From assembly GCF_009392895.1 (NCBI RefSeq), contig NZ_CP045488.1, forward strand, positions 2,294,001 through 2,358,000: DNA of 64,000 nt. The letters are read 5' to 3'. This document shows, in pieces, positions 44,498 to 51,853 of this stretch. A program made the translations under genes and the position numbers. This stretch comes from Natronorubrum aibiense (GTDB lineage: Archaea > Halobacteriota > Halobacteria > Halobacteriales > Natrialbaceae). How positions within the stretch are numbered: position 1 is the stretch's first letter; the number at the start of each line of letters is the position of its first letter. The notes beneath the pieces are model-generated. The model was not told where the DNA came from and did not search any database. It worked only from the letters and a program-made list of their open reading frames with translations.

Positions 44498-44902
44498 ATG
44501 TACGACACGATCCTCGTCGCAACTGACGGGAGTGAGTCGGCGAACCGTGCAGTCGAGCAGGCGCTGGATCTGGCGTCGATGTTCGACGCCGAACTGTACG
44601 GCATTTCGGTCGTCGATACCCGTCGATACGGCGATTCGATGCTGTCGGACTCGAGTGGCGTTATCGGCGATCTAGCAGACAATGCCGAGGACATTTTGGC
44701 GGAGATCGAGTCGCGTGCTGACGTCGACGTAACGACGACCGTCCGACGTGGCCGTCCACACGAGGAAATTAGTAGCTACGCCGACACGATCGATGCAGAC
44801 CTGATCGTGCTCGGCAATCGCGGCCTCGGCGCCGGCGGCGAGATCGGAAGCACCGCAGAGCGCGTCGTTAGATATCTCGATCGACCGGTACTGACGGCCT
44901 AA
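44498..44902 (+). CDS. Single-domain universal stress protein
   Basis: 134 residues. N-terminus MYDTILVATDGSESANRAVEQA; loop VLGNRGLGAGGEIGSTAERVV, one or two residues shorter than the standard spacer. Ends in PVLTA without the usual VVR. Tandem with the next USP, likely by local duplication: both carry a similar promoter and the phrase DTRRYGDSML / ETHRYGETAL. Confidence 0.92.
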   Translation: MYDTILVATDGSESANRAVEQALDLASMFDAELYGISVVDTRRYGDSMLSDSSGVIGDLADNAEDILAEIESRADVDVTTTVRRGRPHEEISSYADTIDADLIVLGNRGLGAGGEIGSTAERVVRYLDRPVLTA

Positions 44903-44936
44903 TCGGGCCCCGAGCAGCGATCTGTCAGTGATTCGG

Positions 44937-44951
44937 GTATAACCTATTTGG
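44937..44951 (+). promoter_or_regulatory. Promoter element of the USP gene at 44981
   Basis: GTATAACCTATTTGG, 30-44 bases before the ATG; near copy of the element at 44456. Confidence 0.45.
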
Positions 44952-44980
44952 CAGCGTCCGACATGGGTTCCGCCACGCCA

Positions 44981-45400
44981 ATGTACGAGACGATTCTCGT
45001 CCCGACTGACGGGAGCGACCCGGCAAATCGGGCAGTAGAGCACGCACTAGAACTCGCGGACAGATACGACGCCGACATCCACACGATGTACTGCGTCGAG
45101 ACCCACCGCTACGGTGAAACGGCGCTGAGCAGTGCCGAGATCGTGCTCGATCGACTCGAGGAACAGGGTGCCGCGATGCTCGAGGAGATCAGTGATCGCG
45201 CCGACAACGTCGGGATCGATTGCAGTTGGTCCGTCTGTCACGGCCGACCATGGGAGGAAGTCTACGAGAAGGCCGAGGACATCGATGCGGATCTGATCGT
45301 GATCGGTCACCAGGGCCAGAGTCACACCCGAACGGACAAGATCGGCAGCGTCGCCGAGCGGATCGTCCGGACTGCAGATAGACCGGTGCTGACCGCCTGA
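44981..45400 (+). CDS. Single-domain universal stress protein
   Basis: 139 residues. N-terminus MYETILVPTDGSDPANRAVEHA; loop VIGHQGQSHTRTDKIGSVAERIV, with Gln in place of the usual Arg after G. Ends in PVLTA like its neighbour. Its two cysteines (MYCVET, IDCSWSVCHG) are unusual, since most USPs here have none. Confidence 0.92.
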   Translation: MYETILVPTDGSDPANRAVEHALELADRYDADIHTMYCVETHRYGETALSSAEIVLDRLEEQGAAMLEEISDRADNVGIDCSWSVCHGRPWEEVYEKAEDIDADLIVIGHQGQSHTRTDKIGSVAERIVRTADRPVLTA

Positions 45401-45448
45401 CGCCACAGTCGACTCGCCATCGGCGTCACTCACACATTTCGGACCGTC

Positions 45449-46051
45449 TCAGGTTCGGTAGCGAGCGGGGACGTGGTGGCGAAGCGATGCTGGAACGAGC
45501 GCGGCGAGGCGTTCGGCGACGCTGGCGAGCGATTTTCGCAGGAGAACGTAGACGGCCGAGACGGTAAAGAGAACCAGTGCAACGGCAGTGACGGCCCCGC
45601 TGGTACCCACGCTCAACGCCAGCGCTGCGAGGCCGGCGAGGAGGAGATCCTCGGGCGCGCCGTCGTAGCGGACCCAGCGGCGAGGCGGAAGCCACCGGTC
45701 GTGGTAGTGGCTGTAGACGCCTCGTTCGGAGGTCGCTTCCCAGGGCCGCAACTCGAGGCCACCCCCGAGAACGTCGGTCACGGCGTGGATCGCTGCCGCG
45801 GCGAGGAAGACGGCGAGGACGACCGTCACCGAAGAGGGCACAGCGAGTGCGAGTGCGAGCGCCGGCACCGTCGAAAGCGACGCGTAGACGGGATAGTGGA
45901 GGGTCTTGCGGTGGCCCGCGTAGAGATCGAAGTCGGGAGCCAAGCCGCCGACAACGCCGGCCACGAACGCCGCCGGGGCGAACTCCGGGGCGATCGCCAA
46001 CACTGGCAGTGCAACCGCCATTCCCCAGAGCGCGTGTGTCGTCGCCATCAT
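45449..46051 (-). CDS. DUF457/YdjM-type membrane-bound metal-dependent hydrolase
   Basis: 200 residues, with hydrophobic segments at about 8-28, 60-90 and 135-170. The metal-binding histidines and aspartates are typical: MATTHALWG, LAPDFDLYAGHRKTLHYPVYA, and AIHAVTDVLGGGLELRPW (given as HAVTDVLGG), then YSHYHDRW. The family is called metal-dependent hydrolase, but the substrate is unknown. A good TATA box favours the first of two adjacent ATG codons. Confidence 0.85.
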   Translation of the reverse strand: MMATTHALWGMAVALPVLAIAPEFAPAAFVAGVVGGLAPDFDLYAGHRKTLHYPVYASLSTVPALALALAVPSSVTVVLAVFLAAAAIHAVTDVLGGGLELRPWEATSERGVYSHYHDRWLPPRRWVRYDGAPEDLLLAGLAALALSVGTSGAVTAVALVLFTVSAVYVLLRKSLASVAERLAALVPASLRHHVPARYRT

Positions 46052-46072
46052 CGTGCCCGCGAGTAAGCGACG

Positions 46073-46086
46073 GACTTAAATATGTG
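46073..46086 (-). promoter_or_regulatory. TATA box of the DUF457 gene
   Basis: The minus strand reads CACATATTTAAGTC, 22-35 bases from the first ATG; upstream GAGAAAC resembles a BRE. Confidence 0.5.
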
Positions 46087-46256
46087 TTTCTCGAGGGGTG
46101 CTGTGCTGTCACACGGTCGAGGGCACGGTCCGAACTCGACCGACGAGCGCTGACGCACACTGCGCGGGACGCCGACACCGTCGCGTCGTCGAGGGTCGGT
46201 CCCGATGCATGGAACAACGCATACGTACGTCGGTGCTGTAGACCGTTTTGTTACGT

Positions 46257-47501
46257 ATGCACGCACCATCCCCGCCAGCCCGGTCGATCGCGGCCTACGA
46301 GGCCGTCACGGACCACGATCGACTCGAACGGCTTGCGACGCTCGCTGAGACGCTCGCGGACGCTCGAGTCTTGCACGTGAACTCGGCGGCACACGGGGGT
46401 GGCGTCGCCGAGTTGCTCCGGTCGATCGTTCCCGTCTGCAACGACCTCGGGGTCGACACTGACTGGCGGGTCATGGACGCCGACGAGTCGTTTTTTGAAG
46501 TGACCAAATCGCTCCACAACGGGCTGCAAGGGGAAGGAGCGCCGCTCACTGAGGAGATGAAAGCGACCTATCGGACAGTAACCGAGCGAAACGCGGCGGC
46601 GATCGACGAGGCGTACGACCTCGTCGTCCTCCACGATCCACAGCCGCTCGGGATGGTCCCTACGCTCGCGGGGACGATGCCCGAGGCGACCGTCATCTGG
46701 CGGTGTCACCTCGATCCGACCGCCCCCGCTCGCGAGCACCTCGAGTTCGTCGCCGACTACACCGAACTCGTCGACCACGCGATCTTCAGCCGCACCGTCT
46801 ACGAAACGGCGATTCCAGTCCCGTCCTCGAGCGTGGTCCATCCCTCGATCGATCCGCTGGCGGCGAAAAACAGGGATCTAGATGAGGAGACGGTCGCGAT
46901 CGAATCCGACCGACTCGAGCCGATCTCGTTCGACGCGCCGCTCGTGACGCAGGTCTCACGGTTCGACCCGTGGAAAGATCAGTTCGGGACGCTCGAGGCG
47001 TACCGTCGACTCACGGATCGCGTTCCGGACGTCCAGCTCGCGCTGGTTGGGAGCATGGCCGACGACGACCCCGAGGGGCGGGCGATCCACGACGAGGTCG
47101 CGGCCGCGGCGGCGGACGACCCGGACGTTCACGTGCTGACCGACCGCTCGGATACGGCAGTGAACGTCCTCCAGCGCCGCTCGGACGTCGTCGTTCAGAA
47201 GTCGCTTCGGGAGGGGTTCGGCCTCGTCGTCTCGGAAGCGCTCTGGAAGCGGACGCCGGTCGTCGGCTCGAACGTTGGCGGCATTCCGCTCCAGATCGAG
47301 GACGGCCGGAACGGCTATGTCGTCGCCCCCGACGACGTCGCGGGCGTCACACGGCGCGTCGAACGCCTCCTCAGAGACGATGCCCACCGGACGGACCTCG
47401 GCCAGTACGGGCGAGCGTCCGTCCGCGATCGATTCTTGCTCCCGCTACAGCTCGTCGACTGTCTCGAGGTCTTTGCCGAAATCGTAACCCAGACAGCCTG
47501 A
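46257..47501 (+). CDS. treT: TreT-like trehalose synthase (GT4 glycosyltransferase)
   Basis: 414 residues. The N-terminal domain reads LHVNSAAHGGGVAELLRSIVP and FFEVTKSLHNGLQG, characteristic of the TreT group, which joins NDP-glucose and glucose to make trehalose. The C-terminal GT-B domain has VTQVSRFDPWKDQFG and the E-x7-E motif in LREGFGLVVSEALWKRTPVV. Trehalose is a compatible solute and protectant, which suits the stress context. A different acceptor is possible, so the symbol is provisional. The gene starts at the ATG before HAPSPPARS. Confidence 0.82.
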   Translation: MHAPSPPARSIAAYEAVTDHDRLERLATLAETLADARVLHVNSAAHGGGVAELLRSIVPVCNDLGVDTDWRVMDADESFFEVTKSLHNGLQGEGAPLTEEMKATYRTVTERNAAAIDEAYDLVVLHDPQPLGMVPTLAGTMPEATVIWRCHLDPTAPAREHLEFVADYTELVDHAIFSRTVYETAIPVPSSSVVHPSIDPLAAKNRDLDEETVAIESDRLEPISFDAPLVTQVSRFDPWKDQFGTLEAYRRLTDRVPDVQLALVGSMADDDPEGRAIHDEVAAAAADDPDVHVLTDRSDTAVNVLQRRSDVVVQKSLREGFGLVVSEALWKRTPVVGSNVGGIPLQIEDGRNGYVVAPDDVAGVTRRVERLLRDDAHRTDLGQYGRASVRDRFLLPLQLVDCLEVFAEIVTQTA

Positions 47502-47873
47502 GTGGGACTCCTCGGAGCCACGGACTGTCAGTGCACACCCACTCAGACGACACTTTGCGATCGGGCAGAGACCTGAACAGCACGTAACCGTCGTCCACGT
47601 TCCGCCTACCGGAGGAGACAACCACCACGAACCAGCTCTATAGTGGTCACTGAAAATCAGTACACACCCGATCGCATGATGGCTGTGCGATCGATGTGTA
47701 AACTATTTCAGTTGTCACGATAGTCCGAAGCGCCGTGCGTTACACCCGAGGAGGCTCAACGATGGCGATCCGAGCCTCGATGCCGCCGTTCCATCTCAGT
47801 GCGTCTGAGTTGTCGAACGCGAATCACGGCGACAGGCCTATGGTTTACTTCGGTGCGCAGCGTACGGAGACGT
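47502..47873. other. 372-base intergenic region containing repeat family A
   Basis: No gene is supported. The region holds the second copy of the family A palindrome at 47638-47723, and TATGGTTTAC near 47838 as a possible promoter for the next USP gene. Confidence 0.45.
47638..47723. repeat. Imperfect palindrome, family A copy 2
   Basis: 86 bases. The outer arms CTATAGTGGTCACTGAAA and TTTCAGTTGTCACGATAG pair with four mismatches. Inside, ACACAC/TGTGT and ATCGCAT-gatggct-GTGCGAT continue the stem. It is better preserved than the copy at 36901. Confidence 0.8.
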
Positions 47874-48323
47874 ATGAAGATCCTCGTAGCTGTCGACGGA
47901 TCCGAAGCGTCCAAGAACGCTCTCACCCACGCCATCGACATCGCAGACGCGATGGACGGTTCGATCACGGTCGTCCATGCAGCCGATCCCACCGTCCACG
48001 ACGAGGGCGGGAGCGAACCGAGCTTGTCCCTCTGGGATGCAGACCAGCGACTGATCCTCGAGAGCGTCGAAGACGTCGAACAGCGGGGACTCGAGCTCCT
48101 CGACGACGCCTCCGCGTTCGCCGACGAACTCGGTCACGACGTCGCGGTCGAACTCCTCTATGGCAATCCGATCGCGGAGATCACCGATTACGCCGAGGAC
48201 GAGGGATTCGATGCAATCTTCGTCGGCCACCGTGGTCGATCGGAGCGTGCTGGACTGATGCTCGGAAGCGTCGCGAAGTCACTCGTCGAACGGGCGACCA
48301 TTCCAGTTACCGTCGTGCGCTGA
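47874..48323 (+). CDS. Single-domain universal stress protein
   Basis: 149 residues, starting MKILVAVDGSEASKNALTHA. The ATP loop is FVGHRGRSERAGLMLGSVA, complete. Between strand 2 and helix 2 it has a charged insert (PTVHDEGGSEPSLSLWDADQ). The gene converges on the CBS-HPF gene with a 40-base gap. Confidence 0.92.
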   Translation: MKILVAVDGSEASKNALTHAIDIADAMDGSITVVHAADPTVHDEGGSEPSLSLWDADQRLILESVEDVEQRGLELLDDASAFADELGHDVAVELLYGNPIAEITDYAEDEGFDAIFVGHRGRSERAGLMLGSVAKSLVERATIPVTVVR

Positions 48324-48363
48324 CGTCGTCCGTTTGCCCCATCACCAACGGTTGCGGTTGGGA

Positions 48364-49581
48364 TTACTCCTCGAGTAGCCAGCCGAAGCGTTTCTCCCAG
48401 AACTCCTCGCTTGGGGGCTTTTTGCTCCGTCCGTACGTCTTCTCGTCGCGGATCTGACGTTCCAGGACGTCTCGCGCCTCGTTGAGCGCGTGACTCGCGC
48501 CGTACCCCTCTCCGGAGGCGATGTACAGTCCGCGATCGGTGTGCAACCGGATGCGGGCGAGCAAGAGCGGGACCCCGCGGCGTTTCTCGTCGTGTTCGTG
48601 GAGATGGACCTTCGCGTCCAGAACGTTCATCCCGTGGTCTCTGTCGTCGAACTTCTCGACCATCGCGACGATACTGTCGTAGGTCGTGTCGTCTATCAGG
48701 TCGGTCCCGTAGATCTGGACGGCGCGGTTCCCGCCGGCTTCCCACGTCAGTGACTCGAGCACGTCGGTTTTCGTGAGGATACCGTACGGCGTGCCGTCCG
48801 GCGTGACGATCAGCGACGAGGCATCGATCGTGAACATCTCCTCGACGGTCGTCTCGAGCGTTTCGTCCGGCTGGATCGTCCGCACTGGTGTGGTCATGAT
48901 GTCTCGAACGGGCAGGTCTAGCATCCGCGCGGGCTCACCCTCCCGAGCGCCGAAGCCGCCGCGTCGAGAGCGGCCAGTACTGGACGAGATCTCGCCGCCG
49001 AACGGGTCGACACCGCCGGCATCGCCACCTTGACTCTTCACTTCGGCGCGGACCGTCAGTTCGGTTACGTCGTAGAGGCTCACGATCCCCGCTGCCGTCT
49101 CGTTCTCGACGACCGGGAGATGCGTGATCCGGTTCTCACGGAAGACGTTGAGCGCGTCGCCGAGCGTCGAATCCGGCTCGAGCGAGACGAGATCGCTGGA
49201 GGCTGCCTCCGAGACGGTCGCCGCGTCGAGAAACGGTTTGACTTTCTCGAGGATCGCATCGACGGTGACGACGCCGACCAGTGTTTCGCCCTCGAAGACG
49301 GGCAGGAGCTGGGAGTCGCTGTCGATCATCAGCTGCGCCACCTTCCGAATGTCCTCGTCCGGCGTGAGTCGAGGGACGTGCCAGACCAGCGAGCCGAGCT
49401 TTTCGTTGGGCTGGCGGTGCGAGGTGGCGAGTTGTCGGCGCGTGACGACGCCCTCGAACGAGTCACCCTGCACGACGACGCCGTTGACGTTCGAATCTTC
49501 GAACGTGCCGACGAGCTTCGAGACGGGTGTTTCCGGGGTGAATTCGACGTACTCTTGCAAAACGATGTCTTCGATATCCAT
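48364..49581 (-). CDS. Four-CBS protein with HPF/RaiA-like C-terminal domain
   Basis: 405 residues. Four CBS motifs occupy about 1-55, 63-118, 122-180 and 222-280, forming two Bateman modules; a Gly/Ser/Arg-rich linker lies at 184-218. Residues 300-388 look like a ribosome hibernation factor domain: VEKFDDRDHGMNVLDAKVHLHEH, RGVPLLLARIRLHTDRGLYIASGEGYGASHALNEARDVLERQIRD (named by AKVHLHEH, ARIRLHTDRGLYIA and NEARDVLERQIRDEK). CBS domains would sense AMP/ATP and release or apply the ribosome-binding tail. The HPF call is by eye and needs a profile search. Confidence 0.75.
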   Translation of the reverse strand: MDIEDIVLQEYVEFTPETPVSKLVGTFEDSNVNGVVVQGDSFEGVVTRRQLATSHRQPNEKLGSLVWHVPRLTPDEDIRKVAQLMIDSDSQLLPVFEGETLVGVVTVDAILEKVKPFLDAATVSEAASSDLVSLEPDSTLGDALNVFRENRITHLPVVENETAAGIVSLYDVTELTVRAEVKSQGGDAGGVDPFGGEISSSTGRSRRGGFGAREGEPARMLDLPVRDIMTTPVRTIQPDETLETTVEEMFTIDASSLIVTPDGTPYGILTKTDVLESLTWEAGGNRAVQIYGTDLIDDTTYDSIVAMVEKFDDRDHGMNVLDAKVHLHEHDEKRRGVPLLLARIRLHTDRGLYIASGEGYGASHALNEARDVLERQIRDEKTYGRSKKPPSEEFWEKRFGWLLEE

Positions 49582-49603
49582 GCGTGTTTTGTTGTATCAG
49601 ATC

Positions 49604-49617
49604 GGGTATTAGTATGC
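49604..49617 (-). promoter_or_regulatory. TATA box of the CBS-HPF gene
   Basis: The minus strand reads CATACTAATACCC, 23-36 bases from the ATG at 49581. Confidence 0.45.
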
Positions 49618-49625
49618 GGAACGGT

Positions 49626-49639
49626 ACCACAGTTGTGGT
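49626..49639. promoter_or_regulatory. Inverted repeat upstream of the CBS-HPF promoter
   Basis: ACCACA-GT-TGTGGT lies about 9 bases upstream of the TATA box, where an activator could bind. The partner is unknown. Confidence 0.4.
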
Positions 49640-49732
49640 GGTCAGCCTCTTCATCGCTCTCCCACAAGAACTCGAGGGTCCGTTTCAGGGCTGTCCGTAC
49701 AGTGTCTCGAGTGTGCGGGCCATCGACGCGAC

Positions 49733-50371
49733 TTACTGGTCGAGGTACGCCATCGCCTCCTCGTCGGAGACCTGCCCGAAGCGCTCGTAGAACTGGCCGA
49801 CACCCATGAACCCCCGCGGCGTCTCGAGGCAGACGACCTCGTCGGCTTCGTCCTCGAGGGCGGCGATCGACTCCGGCGGGCCGACCGGCACCGCCAGCAC
49901 GATCCGGTCGGCGTCCGTCTCGTTGAGCGTCTTGAGACACGCCATGACCGTCGACCCCGTCGCGACGCCGTCGTCGACGACGACCACGGTTTTCCCGGTC
50001 AGATCCGGCGCGTCACGGTCACCACGATAGCGGTCGGCTTTCTGTCGGGCGCTTTCGGCCTCCTCCTCGCGGCGTCGCTGGAAGTACGCCTCGTCGCTGT
50101 CCGTTCGGCCGATCGCGTCCTCGTTTCGCCAGGTGCTGCCGTCGCTCGCGACGGCGCCGATGGCGTACTCCGGGTTACCCGGCGCGCCGATTTTCTTCGC
50201 GACGACAATATCCAGTGGGATCTCGAGTTCGTCGGCGACCGCTCGACCGAGCGGGAGCCCGCCGCGGGGGATCGCGAGCGCGATGTCCGCATCGATCTCC
50301 CGCTCGCGGAGTTCCACTGCGAGACGCGCACCTGCGTCGGTTCGGTCCCTGAAGCGTTGAGTACCGACCAT
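49733..50371 (-). CDS. Phosphoribosyltransferase (type I PRTase fold)
   Basis: 212 residues. The PRPP-binding loop is VVVVDDGVATGSTVMA near residue 130. The opening AIPRGGLPLGRAVADEL and VAKKIGAPGNPEYAIGAV match the group of stress-linked phosphoribosyltransferases that occur alone or fused to hydrolases. Acceptor base is unknown. In this window its partners would be AMP phosphorylase and nicotinate phosphoribosyltransferase in base salvage, plus the dienelactone hydrolase at 41584. Confidence 0.9.
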   Translation of the reverse strand: MVGTQRFRDRTDAGARLAVELREREIDADIALAIPRGGLPLGRAVADELEIPLDIVVAKKIGAPGNPEYAIGAVASDGSTWRNEDAIGRTDSDEAYFQRRREEEAESARQKADRYRGDRDAPDLTGKTVVVVDDGVATGSTVMACLKTLNETDADRIVLAVPVGPPESIAALEDEADEVVCLETPRGFMGVGQFYERFGQVSDEEAMAYLDQ

Positions 50372-50530
50372 CGCATCTACGTGCGACAGGTGACGATATA
50401 TAACAGCCGGGTACCCCTCACGAGACCGAACGGATCTCGTCCGAAGCGGCTGTCACAGGGAGGGCCTCACGACGTAGACGATGCTTTACCAATCGAACCC
50501 GTTTCCTGTGAGAGGGACAGATGCGTACGC

Positions 50531-50977
50531 ATGTATGACACGATTCTCATTCCGACTGACGGGAGCCGAGGGACCGACCAAGCGATCGCCAACGGGCTCG
50601 ATATCGCAACCCAGTACGACGCCACCGTACACGCGCTGTGTGTCATCGACACTGCCCAGCTACTGGACCTCGGCTACTTCGGCGACCGCTCCGACTTCGA
50701 GACGCGGATCGAACCGCTCGAGAACGAGGCGAAACGGGCAGTCGGGGACGTCAAAGCGCGTTCGGAGCAACGGGACGTCGACGTGATCACGATCGTTCGC
50801 GAGGGAGAGCCCTACGAAACGATCATGTCGTACGTCGACGACGCCGACGTCGATCTAATCGTCATGGGTACGCACGGTCGACGCGGCCTGTCCCGGTATC
50901 TCCTCGGGAGCGTGACCAACCGCATCGTTCGGACGGCCGACGTGCCGGTGTTGACGGTCCGTATGACGGAGGACTGA
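50531..50977 (+). CDS. Single-domain universal stress protein
   Basis: 148 residues, starting MYDTILIPTDGSRGTDQAIANG. The ATP-binding loop VMGTHGRRGLSRYLLGSVTNRIV is complete. A longer frame upstream of the ATG at 50531 has no homology. The C-terminal end PVLTVRMTED is slightly extended. Confidence 0.93.
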   Translation: MYDTILIPTDGSRGTDQAIANGLDIATQYDATVHALCVIDTAQLLDLGYFGDRSDFETRIEPLENEAKRAVGDVKARSEQRDVDVITIVREGEPYETIMSYVDDADVDLIVMGTHGRRGLSRYLLGSVTNRIVRTADVPVLTVRMTED

Positions 50978-51063
50978 GGCTCCGTGCTGGCAGATCGCTT
51001 TTGCGACGGCAGGCCGAGACGCGTGCTCGACATCGCGAGACAGACCTGACCCGAACGCACATC

Positions 51064-51720
51064 TCAGCCGTCGGTCGACTCGGGCCGTCGAACGTCGACT
51101 CCGTCCTCGGTGACCATCGCGAACGCGAGCGCGGATCCGGTTCGGGCGTCGCGTTCGACGGCACTGTCGATAGCCCGGGAAACGAGCGCTTGCGTTTCCT
51201 TGAGCGACAGCGTCTCCGCGTAGCCGCGGTCCAGCACGCCGAACGCGAGCTCTCGCCCGCTCCCCTCGGCCGTGTAATCGACCTCGAGAACCCCCTCGTC
51301 GCCGTCGACGGTGAAGACGTTCGAGCCGGTTTCGTCGACGCCTCCGAGGACGACCGTCGCGTCCAACGAGTGTGACCGGTGCTCGCGCCCAGCGACCGTC
51401 GCAAGGGCGGAGAGGGGCATCAACCGGCCGTGACGGTTCTCGTAGCGGTCGACGTCGGCACGGAGGGCGTGGACGAACGACCGCGAGCGACCCAGATCGG
51501 CGGACGAGCCGATGGCAGCCGTCGGGTGCACCGACTCGAGTTTCCGGCTCGCTTCGCTCGTGACAGTGGTGTCGCGACTCGTCCGCGTATCCGCTGCGAG
51601 AACCACTCCTGCCGTCGTACCGACGCCGACGAGGGTGCCGCCTTCACCGCCGGGCTCGCCACCGTCGGGACAATAGCGATCCCCGTGTGCCGGTCGGAGA
51701 CGGATCGGTCTCGAGGGCAT
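51064..51720 (-). CDS. Proteasome beta-subunit-like protein with altered catalytic N-terminus
   Basis: 218 residues with the Ntn-hydrolase fold of 20S beta subunits. Aligned to archaeal PsmB, GVVLAADTR gives Asp17 (D44), SRKLESV gives Lys33 (K60), EGSGRELAFGVLD gives Ser129, and SAVERDARTG gives Asp166. At the cleavage and nucleophile position, where PsmB reads GTTTVG, this protein reads GGTLVG. So Thr1 is replaced by Gly28, followed by a Thr. It probably cannot self-process or cut peptides normally. It might be a structural or regulatory ring member. A canonical PsmB is expected elsewhere. Confidence 0.8.
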   Translation of the reverse strand: MPSRPIRLRPAHGDRYCPDGGEPGGEGGTLVGVGTTAGVVLAADTRTSRDTTVTSEASRKLESVHPTAAIGSSADLGRSRSFVHALRADVDRYENRHGRLMPLSALATVAGREHRSHSLDATVVLGGVDETGSNVFTVDGDEGVLEVDYTAEGSGRELAFGVLDRGYAETLSLKETQALVSRAIDSAVERDARTGSALAFAMVTEDGVDVRRPESTDG

Positions 51721-51853
51721 TCGTAGGCGTCGCTTCGGTCGCCACTCGGGTCACTGTCCACCATGCACTCGCCGACACGACGCCGCTGGCGTCCGGGTTC
51801 TCCGAGAGTTTCCAGTCAACAGAACAAAGACTGTGGCCGCTGTACCGGCAGCT

